DNA of 64,000 nucleotides, taken from NCBI GenBank assembly GCA_034678485.1, contig JAXDBU010000124.1, positions 1 to 64,000 of the forward strand. The letters are read 5' to 3'. Of this stretch, positions 50,290 to 60,400 are shown one piece after another. The stretch is from PLanc-01 sp034678485. Its GTDB lineage: Bacteria > Planctomycetota > Phycisphaerae > Sedimentisphaerales > Anaerobacaceae. The notes beneath the pieces are model-generated. The model saw only the letters and a program-made list of their open reading frames with translations, was not told the origin of the DNA and ran no database searches. The first letter of the stretch is position 1. The number at the start of each line of letters is the position of its first letter. Made by a program: the position numbers and the translations under genes.

Positions 50290-53200
50290 CTACCACCGAT
50301 ACTGCAGCGACGCACTGATGACCTGCACGGTCTCGTCGCTGTTGAGGCGGGTGTCGTAGTCCACGTACGCGCGGGTCTGCTTGTTCAGTTTGGCGGCCAG
50401 GCCCACGCCCAGAACCGCGCTGTCGCGCGAGACATCTTCGTCCCGGACATCGAACACGACCGTTGGATCGCTCGCGAACGACGTGTCCACGCTGGAACGC
50501 GTGTCGCCGAACTCGTGGACCCAGCGGCCTCGCAACTGGACATCGGCTCGGAAATCGCCGGTGCTCTCGATGATGCTTCGGGTCAGCCGGGCGCCGAGCG
50601 AGCCGCGGACTGATTCCTGTTTCTGCTCCTCGAACGACAGGGCGCTGTCGCCGCCCGTTTCCGTGTAGGAGTCCACCTTCAAATGTGAGTACTGCAAGGA
50701 CGCCAGGGGCGCCAGCCGTAATCTCGGAGACAGGTCGTAGGTGCGACTGGCCTCCACGTAGGCGGCGAACTCACTCCCGTCGAAACTGCCCGTGAGCTGT
50801 TCGCTCATCACATCCACGAAACGCTCGGTATCATAGTCCAGACTGGAGTAGGTGGCGACGGAGTCGAACGCCCAGGGACCGTGGGCGTAACTGCCGTAGA
50901 GGCCGATATACGCGGCGTCGAAGTCGGTGTTGTCGCGAGAGCCCTCGAAGCTTATCTCGCCTTCCGCCATGCCGCCTACGATACCGGCGAGCAGGTTTTC
51001 CGTCCACTGGTAATCCACGCCGAAGCTGCCGCCGAAGGCATCGTAGTCATACGCCGGCACGCCTTCTCCGGAGTCGCGGTCGCCGAAGAGCCGGTAGGTC
51101 CGACCCCACATGCCCCATCGTTGATCGGCGAGTGTGGTCGAGCCGTTGCCGACGGCGAACGTCTGACCGCGAGTAGCGGCATCCTGGGCCGGCGTTGCGG
51201 CAGAGCGGTCCGGCCCGCCGGCAGCCAACAGGCTGGAGTCGAATGCCCCGGCCATGAGACCCGTCCGAAGGGTCTGCACTCGACTGGTTACCATGCCCAG
51301 GAACTTCGAGCTGCTCGCGAGAGTCGTCGGCGCCAGCGCGGTCCGGGTCTGGCCGCTCAGTTGATCGTAGGCGTTGCGGACCTCGCCGCCGGTTTCGAGA
51401 GCCTGCACGGCCTTCGTGACCTCGTTGCCGCTGGCGTTGCCGATCTCCTGCAGAGCCCCGCCGACTTGACGCTGGTTGTAGGTGCGAGCGATGTTCGGGT
51501 CGTCGAAGTCGGTCGCGGTGACATACAACTGGATACCGGTATCGTTGTAGTCCAGGCCGATATCGCTGAAGGAGAAGTCCAGCAACGCCGTATCCAAATC
51601 GTTGAACTCCCCGACGATCGAATCGGCACTGAGGATATCGTATTCGTGCGTGCCCATGATCGTGCCGACCGAGTCCACTTGGACGGTGCCCCCTTCGATG
51701 GTCACGTCGCCATGGACAACCAGCTTGTCGCTCTCGTTGGCGTCGCCGATTTGGACGCTGAAGATGGAATTCGGCTCGAAGACCACGCTTCCGTTGACGG
51801 TCAACGTTCCGATGCCGTCGTTGCCGGGGGCAATGGTTCCGTAGTTGTACAGGGTCGTCGGCGCACTGATGGTCACCGTGCCGTCCCCGGCGAGGGTGCC
51901 GGTTTCCCAGACGTAGAGTTCATCGGCGACAATGACCTCGCCGGTGTCGCGGACCGTCAAGACGCCGGTGCCGCCGCTGCCCTCGCTGTCGCCGCCGATG
52001 TACAGGTTGTCGTCCACGATCACGCGGGCATTGTCGTTGACATCCAGCGTGCCGGTCCCTGCATATCCCACATAGAGATCATCGTCGAGGACCCACAGAG
52101 ACTCGGTCCCGGTGACGGTCACAGCGCCCGTCGAATTGGTTTCATAGCCTATATACCCATATGTCGAGGTGACGGAACCGCCGTCGGAGATGGCCAGTTC
52201 ACCCTCTCCGCGATAACCGACCCAGAGTGTGTTGCTGATACCCCATTGCGACTCGGTCCCGGCAACGAATGCCTGGCCATGACCGTCCATCATTTGGCCC
52301 AAGATCGCCGAGGTAGTCGTAGACACGCCGCCGTCGCTGATCAACAGGTAACCGGTGCCGCTCCTTCCAATCGACTGTTCCGACGCGGTCCAGGTTGAGC
52401 CCGATCCACGGACGGAAACCAAACCGATGCTGTCTTCTTCATAGGCGATGGTCGCCTCTTCCGACTCGGCCTGGCCACCGTCTGAGATGATGACGCCGCC
52501 CAGACCGGCGTACGCGACGTACAACGTTCCTGAGATGGTCCACGTTCCGTCTTCATCGACAGTCACCCAACCGACGCCGTCTTCCGTTGTGCCGACATAG
52601 CTCGTCTGGCTCTCCACGGCACCGGCGTCTGTGATGCCGAGCATGCCAGCACCGCTATAGCCGACGTGGAGGGTCTCTTCCCCCCCCACTTCGAGCCGCG
52701 AGCCCTCGCCGGAGACCGTCACATAGCCGACCCCATTGGGATCTACTCCATCCACCGTATCGAAGCTCTCGGATTCGGCATCAAATCCACCGAGGTATAG
52801 CGTATCGCCAATATGGACCTCTCCACCGTTCAGGATCGTCAGATGGCCCGTTCCGTAGCCGCCGACGAACATGGACCCGATGTTGTTCCACTCGGAATTC
52901 GGGTCGGTGATTACGGCAACGCCATTGCTGTCGGGCATCGCACCGATCCCAGCCGAGAGACTCTCGACATACCCGCCATCGTTGACGTCGAGGACGCCCG
53001 TTCCGGAGTAGCCGACGTACAGGCTGGCCGCTTCCCAGACCTCCAGTGCCGAGCCGGCGCCGGTGACGGTGACAACGCCCGTGCCCGTCGGGGTGTAATC
53101 CGGGTCGATGTCGTCCCCGATCATCTCGAGTGGCATGCCGCCGATGAACACCTCGGGACTCCAGACCTCGCCGCCGTCGGAGATCGTCAGGTGGCCGGTC

Positions 53201-56200
53201 CCCCAGGCGCCCACGACGAGTCCTTCGACACTGTCCCAAACCGCGTTGGGTCCGGAGACATCGACGGTCCCGGTAGCATCCGGCAGAAGGCCGACTATCG
53301 CCGTGCCATCCCACACGCGCCCGCCATCCTCGACGGACAGCGTGCCATCGCCTGAGAAACCTACCACCAGATCGCCCGCTTCCCAAGACGAGCCTTCCCC
53401 TGTGACCGTTACGGAACCTTCGCCGTCACTCAGATTCGCGTCTGGATTGAAGTAGTACTCGAAATCCGCGTGAAGATCGACGCCGCCGAGGACGGCATAC
53501 CCTGCGTAGACGAAGCCTCCGTCCGAGATCGTCAGGGAACTGCCGGTCCCTTCCGAACCGATGGTCATCTCCCCGGCAACGCCGAGATAGGCGTTCGGCT
53601 CATCGACGACGATCGCACCGCCATTGGAGACGGTCACTTCGCCAGTGCCCTCCAACTGCACGTCGGAGACATCCGCGTCGCCGGTGATCTGCAAGAGGGA
53701 GCCTTCTCCGTCAACAGAGATTCGACCGAAGCCGGCTTCGCCCACGCCAAGTACGACCGCGCCGGTCTGGACTTCTCCGCCGTAGATGACCTCCAGTGTG
53801 CCATGGCCCACTGCACCCAGGACGATTTCGTCCGCTTCGAGGCTCGAACCGGCGCCCGCCACCACCACGGTGCCGGCGCCGTCCGTGTCGTACGCGTATT
53901 CGGGCAGTTCGCCACTGAACTCGTTTGGATCATACCCGCCGACAAAAAGCACATCATTTATATCGACGCGGCCGCCATCTTGGACCGTCACGAGACCTGC
54001 GCCATCGGCGCCGACGACCGCCGAGGTGGTGTTCACCCAGGAGCTGCCGGCGCCAGTCACAACGATTTCACCGTGAGCATCGGGTGTGATGCCCAGCAGG
54101 GCCCCATCGGTCGTGACGTTGGCGTCGTTGGCAATCCACAGATCTCCCTCCCCGCTGAATCCGAGGGCCAGCGTATCGACCACCAGGGTCGAGTCGGCGC
54201 CGGTGACCGTCACCGCACCGGGTCCATCCACGTCGCCAAACTCGGCCAGCACGTTTGGATCGAAGTCCGCCTCGTTGACGTCGAAACCGCCGACAAACAA
54301 AGTCTCGGCGGTGACCTGGCCTCCGTCGGATATGGTGAGATCCCCTTCACCCCAGGCGCCGACGATCAGCTCCTCGTCCACCTGCAACAGGGAATCCGCG
54401 TCGGTGACCGTCACCGTACCCACTCCGTCCGGCGTGGCGCCCACGACGACGTTCTCGGCAATAATCTGCCCGCCGTCGTTGACGTCCAGGGTGCCTTCTC
54501 CGGAATAGCCCACGAAGAGCGTGTCGTCGCCGGCGACACGGAGCAGAGAGTCGGTACCGCTGACCGTCACCCGGCCGGTTCCATCGACATCGCCGAACTC
54601 GGCAAGCATGTTCGGGTCCAAATCAATCTCACTCGCGTCGAAACCACCGATGTACAGGCTGTCGGCGGTAACCTGGGCGCCCGCGGAGATCGCCAGTTCC
54701 CCTTGTCCCCACAGACCCACGATCATCGTGCCGGCGGCCTCCAGAGATGAGCCTGCATCGGCGACCGTCACCGTGCCCGTGATGTCCGGACCCGCACCAA
54801 TGATGATGCCTTGCGCCGTCACGGAGCCGCCGTCGTTGACGTCGAGCGTTCCGGTTCCGGAATAGCCCACGTAAAGCGTGTCATCCCCGGTGGCGTTCAG
54901 CACCGAGCCGGTCCCGGTGACCAGGACCGAGCCGGTCCCGTCCGGAACCAGGTCTGCGTCATAATCCTCATCGAGGACATCGAAAGACAAGCCGCCGATA
55001 TAGACCTCAGAGGCAGTGACCTGGGCGCCGTCGGCAATCGTCAGGCTACCCTCGCCCCAGGCGCCAACCACGAGAGGCCCGCCATTTGCCCAGGTACTGT
55101 CCTGCCCGATCACCAGGGCCGTACCCACCACATCGGGCATGACGCCGATCAGACTACCGCCGTCCGTGACCTGGGCGCCCTCGCTGATCGTCAAGTCGCC
55201 GTTGCCCGAGAAGCCCACGAAGAGTTGTTCTTCCAGTGTGAGCGTGGAGCCGGCGCCGCTGATGGCGACAGTGCCCGTGCCGGTGCCCAGGCCGGCATTG
55301 GGGTCCAGGTAGTCGGCCACACTGTCGAACTCCGGATTCGTCCCGCCGATGACCATCGAGCCGGCGGAGGCCAATCCCCCCCCGGAAACCGTCAAGGTCC
55401 CCTCCCCTTCGGATCCGACGGTAATACTGTCTGCGACGAGCAAGGCCGCGTTGGGATCGGTGACTTCCACCAGGCCGCCGTTGGAGACGACCAGATCCCC
55501 CTCTCCTTCCATGTTCGGGCCGTCCAGAGGGATGTTGTCCCCGGAGAGAGTCCAGGTCGAGCCTTCCCCATCGACGAGGACCGCGCCGACGCCTCCTTCA
55601 TCGGCGCCGACAACGCCGATCTGGCTCTCGACGAGTCCACCGTCGAGGATCGCCAGCGTCCCATCTCCACCGATTCCGACTCCGATGGCATACGCCTCCA
55701 GAACCGACCCATCCCCTGTCACAGTGACAGTACCGGTCCCAGTCGGGTTGTCTCCGAATTCGGATGCCTCTTCGTCGAATTGGTCGGTGGCAAATCCGCC
55801 GACAAAGAGAATCTGTCCAATGCTCACCTGTCCCCCGCCGGAGACGGTCAGTTCCCCCTCCCCATAAGCGCCGACCACCATCGAGCCGGTATGGGTCCAG
55901 GTCGAGCCGTCCCCATTGACGAGTGCCTCCCCACTACCTTCCGGGGCCACTCCCAGCCAGGACTCGGTGTTGATGACGTCGCCGCCGGAGGCGACATTCA
56001 GCGTGCCGTCGCCCGAGTGTCCGACGACAAGACCGTCGGTCTCGAGCAATGATCCATTGCCCGTCACCGTCACGGTGCCGGCGCCTTCCGGATCGTACCC
56101 GACCGCATTCGCGTCGTAATCGATCTCTTCGGCCGGATACCCGCCGACGAACACCACATCATCGATATCGACCGATCCGCCGTTCGAAACCGTCAGATCC

Positions 56201-57840
56201 CCCTGTCCATAGCCGCCAACCACCATGACCCCGGAGTACAATCCGGTCTCATTGTCGAATTCTTCACTGTAACTGACCGACCACTGGGAGTCGGTCCCGT
56301 CCACGGTAATCTCGCCGTAACTGCCCGGCGCGACACCCAGGACCGTCTGAGACGTGTCCACCGTGCCTCCGTCGGTCACACTCACGTAGGCATCGCCCGA
56401 GTAGCCGATTTGGGCGACTCCGTTGACGTCCAGCGAGGACCCGGTCACCTCGACGTACCCGCTCCCTATGGGATCGCCAAAGGCCGCTTCGACCGCCGGG
56501 TCAAGCCCGGTGTCGTTGGGCTCGAATCCGCCGACGACGAGGTTCCGCGTCTGCACCTCTCCACCGTCGTAGATCGTCAGGTGGCCTTCGCCCCAGGCGC
56601 CAATCAGCACTTCATCTTCCACCGCCACGAGCGAGCCGGTGTCGTGCACGGTGACCGTACCGATCACGTCGGGCGCCGCGCCCACGATCATACTGCCGCT
56701 GGTGACCAGGCCGCCTTCGTTCACGTCGAGGACGCCGTCGGAGGAATAGCCCACGAAGAGAGTGTCCTCACCGGTAGCATCCAGCCGCGAGCCGCTCCCG
56801 GTGACCGTAATCATCCCGGTCCCATCAGGAACGAGGTCCTCCGTGAATTCCTGGCCTTCCTCCAGTTGCACCATTCCACCGCCAATGATGACCGTACCGG
56901 CGGAAACCTGCCCGCCGTTCTGAATCGAGATTTCGCCCGTACCCCAGGAGCCCACGGCAAGCAGACTGCCGGCGTCCCACTGCGACCCCGTCCCGGTGAC
57001 GACGACCGTGCCCGTGCCATTCGGCTCGCCAAGCCCCTCAAAAACCGGTTCGTTGTAGTCCACGGTTTCCGCATCGACGCCTCCGACCCAGCTCCGCGAG
57101 GATTGAACCTGGCCACCTCCGGACACCGTGAGGGAACCGTCGCCCCAGACACCCACAATGAGATCCCCTGTCAGAGTCCAGGAGCCGGACTCCTCCACGA
57201 GCACGTTGCCGACCGCATCAGGCATTAGACCTATCTCGCCGGTGTCGCCGGTCACCAACGAACCGGTCCCCGTGATCGTCAACTCTCCCGAACCCGCGGC
57301 GCCGACGGTCAGCCACCCCTCGTCCCCCGTGCTCCATTGTGCACCTCCGCTCACGACGGCGTATCCTTCGCCGTCGACGACCGCGGTGACCTCGTTTGAG
57401 TCGCTCTCGGCCGGACTGCCGCCGATAATGGCGTCATGGGTGGACAGGATCGCCTGGTCCGTCACCGTCAGGTATCCCGTCGCGAACGGGCCGACATAGA
57501 ATTCGGATTCCCCGGCAAGATCGACGGTGAAGGTGGAGCCCAAGCCTGTGAGCAGGAGGGCTCCCGTGGTCCCCTCAGCCTCCCAGGCATAATCTCCAAT
57601 GTAAGTCGGGCAGCTCGATGTCACGTCCGATCCTGCCGTGATCGAGAGCGATCCATCCGCCTCGAAGCCCACGATGAACTCGTCGCCGATACCGATCAGC
57701 CAAGGGTCTGTGTCGTCATAGGGGGGATCGACGCTTCCCACCGTCGTGATCGTCGCAAGAAGTTCTCCGGATAGAACCGCCAGAACCAGCATCGCAATAC
57801 ACATCGCACCTTGAACCGCCGTGAACCGTTCCGATACCAT
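50290..57840 (-). CDS. Giant autotransporter with T5SS/PEP-CTERM-associated repeats
   Basis: A 2516-residue type V secreted protein. The start ATG 57838-57840 follows AAAGGG; an upstream in-frame ATG has its ribosome site too close. A signal peptide (about 1-35, CIAMLVLAVLSGELLA) leads into a passenger of about 2000 residues made of glycine- and aspartate-rich repeats of about 45-55 residues, such as VGYSGTGTLDVNDGG, VTVTGTGS and LIVGAWGEGDLTISDGGQV; they also group into larger units marked by GGFDxxExDxDPN...GDVDG. This should fold into a long beta-helix. A linker (about 2100-2230, GQTRTALAPTTLAS) precedes the C-terminal beta-barrel (about 2230-2516, RWGMWGRTYRLFGD, ending LQYRW), which closes with aromatic W as outer-membrane barrels do. 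The likely role is adhesion or surface display. Confidence 0.85.
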   Translation of the reverse strand: MVSERFTAVQGAMCIAMLVLAVLSGELLATITTVGSVDPPYDDTDPWLIGIGDEFIVGFEADGSLSITAGSDVTSSCPTYIGDYAWEAEGTTGALLLTGLGSTFTVDLAGESEFYVGPFATGYLTVTDQAILSTHDAIIGGSPAESDSNEVTAVVDGEGYAVVSGGAQWSTGDEGWLTVGAAGSGELTITGTGSLVTGDTGEIGLMPDAVGNVLVEESGSWTLTGDLIVGVWGDGSLTVSGGGQVQSSRSWVGGVDAETVDYNEPVFEGLGEPNGTGTVVVTGTGSQWDAGSLLAVGSWGTGEISIQNGGQVSAGTVIIGGGMVQLEEGQEFTEDLVPDGTGMITVTGSGSRLDATGEDTLFVGYSSDGVLDVNEGGLVTSGSMIVGAAPDVIGTVTVHDTGSLVAVEDEVLIGAWGEGHLTIYDGGEVQTRNLVVGGFEPNDTGLDPAVEAAFGDPIGSGYVEVTGSSLDVNGVAQIGYSGDAYVSVTDGGTVDTSQTVLGVAPGSYGEITVDGTDSQWSVSYSEEFDNETGLYSGVMVVGGYGQGDLTVSNGGSVDIDDVVFVGGYPAEEIDYDANAVGYDPEGAGTVTVTGNGSLLETDGLVVGHSGDGTLNVASGGDVINTESWLGVAPEGSGEALVNGDGSTWTHTGSMVVGAYGEGELTVSGGGQVSIGQILFVGGFATDQFDEEASEFGDNPTGTGTVTVTGDGSVLEAYAIGVGIGGDGTLAILDGGLVESQIGVVGADEGGVGAVLVDGEGSTWTLSGDNIPLDGPNMEGEGDLVVSNGGLVEVTDPNAALLVADSITVGSEGEGTLTVSGGGLASAGSMVIGGTNPEFDSVADYLDPNAGLGTGTGTVAISGAGSTLTLEEQLFVGFSGNGDLTISEGAQVTDGGSLIGVMPDVVGTALVIGQDSTWANGGPLVVGAWGEGSLTIADGAQVTASEVYIGGLSFDVLDEDYDADLVPDGTGSVLVTGTGSVLNATGDDTLYVGYSGTGTLDVNDGGSVTAQGIIIGAGPDITGTVTVADAGSSLEAAGTMIVGLWGQGELAISAGAQVTADSLYIGGFDASEIDLDPNMLAEFGDVDGTGRVTVSGTDSLLRVAGDDTLFVGYSGEGTLDVNDGGQIIAENVVVGATPDGVGTVTVTDADSLLQVDEELIVGAWGEGDLTISDGGQVTAETLFVGGFDVNEADFDPNVLAEFGDVDGPGAVTVTGADSTLVVDTLALGFSGEGDLWIANDANVTTDGALLGITPDAHGEIVVTGAGSSWVNTTSAVVGADGAGLVTVQDGGRVDINDVLFVGGYDPNEFSGELPEYAYDTDGAGTVVVAGAGSSLEADEIVLGAVGHGTLEVIYGGEVQTGAVVLGVGEAGFGRISVDGEGSLLQITGDADVSDVQLEGTGEVTVSNGGAIVVDEPNAYLGVAGEMTIGSEGTGSSLTISDGGFVYAGYAVLGGVDLHADFEYYFNPDANLSDGEGSVTVTGEGSSWEAGDLVVGFSGDGTLSVEDGGRVWDGTAIVGLLPDATGTVDVSGPNAVWDSVEGLVVGAWGTGHLTISDGGEVWSPEVFIGGMPLEMIGDDIDPDYTPTGTGVVTVTGAGSALEVWEAASLYVGYSGTGVLDVNDGGYVESLSAGIGAMPDSNGVAVITDPNSEWNNIGSMFVGGYGTGHLTILNGGEVHIGDTLYLGGFDAESESFDTVDGVDPNGVGYVTVSGEGSRLEVGGEETLHVGYSGAGMLGITDAGAVESQTSYVGTTEDGVGWVTVDEDGTWTISGTLYVAYAGLGGVIISDGGQAESEEATIAYEEDSIGLVSVRGSGSTWTASEQSIGRSGTGYLLISDGGVSTTTSAILGQMMDGHGQAFVAGTESQWGISNTLWVGYRGEGELAISDGGSVTSTYGYIGYETNSTGAVTVTGTESLWVLDDDLYVGYAGTGTLDVNDNARVIVDDNLYIGGDSEGSGGTGVLTVRDTGEVIVADELYVWETGTLAGDGTVTISAPTTLYNYGTIAPGNDGIGTLTVNGSVVFEPNSIFSVQIGDANESDKLVVHGDVTIEGGTVQVDSVGTIMGTHEYDILSADSIVGEFNDLDTALLDFSFSDIGLDYNDTGIQLYVTATDFDDPNIARTYNQRQVGGALQEIGNASGNEVTKAVQALETGGEVRNAYDQLSGQTRTALAPTTLASSSKFLGMVTSRVQTLRTGLMAGAFDSSLLAAGGPDRSAATPAQDAATRGQTFAVGNGSTTLADQRWGMWGRTYRLFGDRDSGEGVPAYDYDAFGGSFGVDYQWTENLLAGIVGGMAEGEISFEGSRDNTDFDAAYIGLYGSYAHGPWAFDSVATYSSLDYDTERFVDVMSEQLTGSFDGSEFAAYVEASRTYDLSPRLRLAPLASLQYSHLKVDSYTETGGDSALSFEEQKQESVRGSLGARLTRSIIESTGDFRADVQLRGRWVHEFGDTRSSVDTSFASDPTVVFDVRDEDVSRDSAVLGVGLAAKLNKQTRAYVDYDTRLNSDETVQVISASLQYRW

Positions 57841-58504
57841 AGTGTTCCCTTTCTGCATTCCTTTGATCCTGACTGAGCACCCCCAATGAATGCGTCGCTC
57901 AGGGCGGCATCGCTGCTTGCGATGCCCCACATCGTTGCCGTTCTTTATCGTGGGCGGGCGTCGTTTCTCTGCAATTATTTCGTGCGGCTGCGACAGCAGA
58001 GAACCAAGCATAGTCCGTCTCACACAGGACTCTCTCGAAAACGTCGCGGGACGAGGATGCCCTCGCGCCGGCTTCAGTCCACGTTCCCAGTGCTGATAGT
58101 GTGCTTGGAGCGGCGTGAGACACCAACCGCAACCACCCCGGACCCGGCCTGTCGCACGATTCAACGGTGCAGGAAGTTCTCGGCATACAGGGGAGAAACT
58201 GTGGCAAGAGAGTCCCACGTCTCGTGTGAAACGCTCGTTTGAATGACGTTTTCCAGCAAACCGCGTTGCCAACGTCTTGAGGCAGCCCGGACGATTCCCT
58301 CGTGGGCCCACGGATACCGCATGTCGTCGCGACAACGAACAGCAGCAGCTATGTCAATCTCGGTAGTCTGCAAAAACTCAGAAAAATAGCAGATAGAGGC
58401 TTGCACAGAATACAAGATTGCGGTAACTTGGTGTACTTCGAGCGATTGGAAAGCAGATGTTGTTGTGACTGACTATCACAAATAATTGAGTGGAAGGGGA
58501 TCTT
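57841..58504. other. Divergent intergenic region between the autotransporter and C39-like genes
   Basis: About 660 bases. The part before 58350 is GC-rich with open frames on both strands that have no support. It includes a perfect 8-bp hairpin (GGCATCGC/GCGATGCC near 57902-57922). The part from about 58350 to 58500 is AT-rich and carries the operator-like site at 58463-58481, so it probably holds the promoter of the C39-like gene; no clear -35/-10 pair stands out. Confidence 0.4.
58463..58481 (+). promoter_or_regulatory. Operator-like inverted repeat upstream of the C39-like gene
   Basis: TTGTGA-CTGACTA-TCACAA is a perfect 6+6 inverted repeat with a seven-base centre, 23 bases before ATG 58505. 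It resembles a CRP/FNR-family half-site pair, but the spacer is one base longer than in E. coli CRP sites. Confidence 0.35.
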
Positions 58505-60373
58505 ATGAAGACTGTAGGTACTCTGTTCTTGGTGGCGGTCTGCCTGTACCTGACCCCAGCGGCGTTCGGGCAGCGCGTCCTGGACACAACCGAAGCGCAG
58601 GGCATTCTCAAGGAACTCACAAGCCAGCCACGTAGCACGTGGATCTCCGTCGGCACAATCGAAGGAACCCACTATCAGGAGGGCGGCCCCAGGACCACGG
58701 ACTCCACGCTCGTCGCAGCGAAGATCAAGGAGGCCGAGACGGACGCGGAAGCCGAGGCCGAGGCCGCTGCGAAGACCCGGGATCCAAGCACTGTGGACCC
58801 GAACCCACAGGCGCTCGCAGTCCAGGCGGCCCGATTCAATGCCGAGTACAAATTGACGAACCGATACACGATGACGACCGACGAAACCGTCATGTACGAC
58901 GGCCGGCGATTCCACTGGGACGTCGTCGTGGCCGACCGGTACGACTCGATGGCGTTGCCGTCGGAGTTTGTCGATGGGGACGAGCGGAACTTCATGGTCG
59001 ACCACTACGAGATGCACAAGGACTGGAACCAGCACCGGATCTTCGCTTGGGACGGATCGGAGTACACCACCTACTCCGCCTCCGGGGGCCACCTCGCGTC
59101 GTTCACCGCCGACAAGATCGACCCTGGTTATCGCCCGGTCAACGGCCCCTTGACGGCCGGCTTGATCCCCTGGGGCATTGGGAGGTTTTCCGCCGACAGC
59201 CTGATGCAGGCCACGGTCTCGGCCACCGAGATCGACCTGGATGGAACCGCGTGCATCGAGATGGAGATCTCTTACGATGACGGCGCGTGGGCCAAGCTGG
59301 TTCTTGATCTCTCGAAGAAGTACGCCGTGAAAACCGCCACCTTGGTGGACAAGATCAAGTCGCACAATACCCCGCCCCTGATCGTCACATACAAATGCTA
59401 CGACTATCAATTGTGCTCGGGCCAGTACGTCCCGAGCCAAGTCGAGATCAAACGTCAGAATATCGGCACCGACAGCGCCGCACCGACTGCGGAGACGTGG
59501 ACCGGTATCCGCGTCACGAGCACCACAGCCCCGTCGCCGTCCAGCTTCAAGGTGGCCGTAGGACTCGATACGACGGTCGAGTACATCTCGCCCGCCACGA
59601 CGTCGCCCCTGCTGTACATCAACTCGTATGAAGTGGATACGGACAAGCTGCTGCTCGAGCGTCTCGACTATGTCGCCGCCGGGAGCACACGACCACAAAA
59701 CTGCGCCACGATCTCCCTCCAGCACGTCGCGTCGGAGTTCGGCAAGTCCCTCTCTTCGGCCGCGATGACGAATCTCGTGGGAGCCGACGGCGGAACCAGC
59801 CTGTACGATCTGAAACGGGCTGCCCAGAATCTGGACCTGCACGCGAGAATCGTGAACACGGACCTGGCGGCCCTGGAGAACCTGGGGAACACCAAGGCCA
59901 TCCTGTATCTGCCGGACAAACGCCACTTCGTCATCCTCGACCGCGTGGACGGCCCGCATGTCTGGCTCATCGATCTGTCGGGCAACAAGTTCTACTACCG
60001 TGAGAACGCATACCTGTTCCCGATCACCTGGTCGACGGGCACGGCGATGCTGGTCTCTGACCAGCCCTTGTCGAGCGGGCTGTCCGAGCTTTCGGACACC
60101 GCTGCGAAGGAAATCGTCGGTGGCTACTGGATCTGCGGCAACCTCTACCAGGAGGAGGCGTTCATCTTCTGTTACTACGAACCCGGTATAGCGTGCGATG
60201 GTTGGTTTCAGTACTACTACGAGCGATATGTCTGCAAGTGCGTGGACATCGGCACCTGCAACTGGGGAGGGATGGTCCGATATCAGGAAACGCCCTGCAT
60301 AATAGATCCCATCGTCGAATGCCGCGTCACCGGCACGTGGACGTTCCACTACATGCGGGCCTGCACCATGTAG
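58505..60373 (+). CDS. Exported C39-peptidase-like protein with a double-glycine motif and Cys-rich tail
   Basis: A 622-residue exported protein. ATG 58505 follows GGAAGGGG; MKTVGTLFLVAVCLYLTPAA FG is a signal peptide. Residues about 25-390 form an N-terminal domain with no recognised family, including a charged helix (AAKIKEAETDAEAEAEAAA). From ~396 a C39-like papain-fold domain follows: NCATISLQHVASEFG with the candidate Cys400, GADGGTSLYDLKRAAQNL, and RHFVILDRVDG with candidate His474, then VWLIDLSG. At 529-540 comes LSDTAAKEIVGG, which matches the double-glycine leader pattern (L-12, S-11, I-4, G-2, G-1) that C39 peptidases cut. After it lies an 82-residue tail with nine Cys and many Tyr/Trp (YWICGNLYQEEAFIFC ... 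CKCVDIGTC). Self-processing to release the tail is an inference. Confidence 0.7.
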   Translation: MKTVGTLFLVAVCLYLTPAAFGQRVLDTTEAQGILKELTSQPRSTWISVGTIEGTHYQEGGPRTTDSTLVAAKIKEAETDAEAEAEAAAKTRDPSTVDPNPQALAVQAARFNAEYKLTNRYTMTTDETVMYDGRRFHWDVVVADRYDSMALPSEFVDGDERNFMVDHYEMHKDWNQHRIFAWDGSEYTTYSASGGHLASFTADKIDPGYRPVNGPLTAGLIPWGIGRFSADSLMQATVSATEIDLDGTACIEMEISYDDGAWAKLVLDLSKKYAVKTATLVDKIKSHNTPPLIVTYKCYDYQLCSGQYVPSQVEIKRQNIGTDSAAPTAETWTGIRVTSTTAPSPSSFKVAVGLDTTVEYISPATTSPLLYINSYEVDTDKLLLERLDYVAAGSTRPQNCATISLQHVASEFGKSLSSAAMTNLVGADGGTSLYDLKRAAQNLDLHARIVNTDLAALENLGNTKAILYLPDKRHFVILDRVDGPHVWLIDLSGNKFYYRENAYLFPITWSTGTAMLVSDQPLSSGLSELSDTAAKEIVGGYWICGNLYQEEAFIFCYYEPGIACDGWFQYYYERYVCKCVDIGTCNWGGMVRYQETPCIIDPIVECRVTGTWTFHYMRACTM

Positions 60374-60400
60374 GCGCGACGAGGATCGAGGGCGAAGTCG

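Noticed and set aside
50290..57840. Regular repeats that could suggest a CRISPR array or tandem satellite
   Set aside because: The repeats are in frame, coding and ~150 bases long with variable text; there are no identical short repeats with unique spacers anywhere in the window.
58349..60349. A 666-residue minus-strand frame opposite the C39-like gene
   Set aside because: The plus-strand product has a signal peptide, ribosome site and C39 motifs; the antisense one has none.
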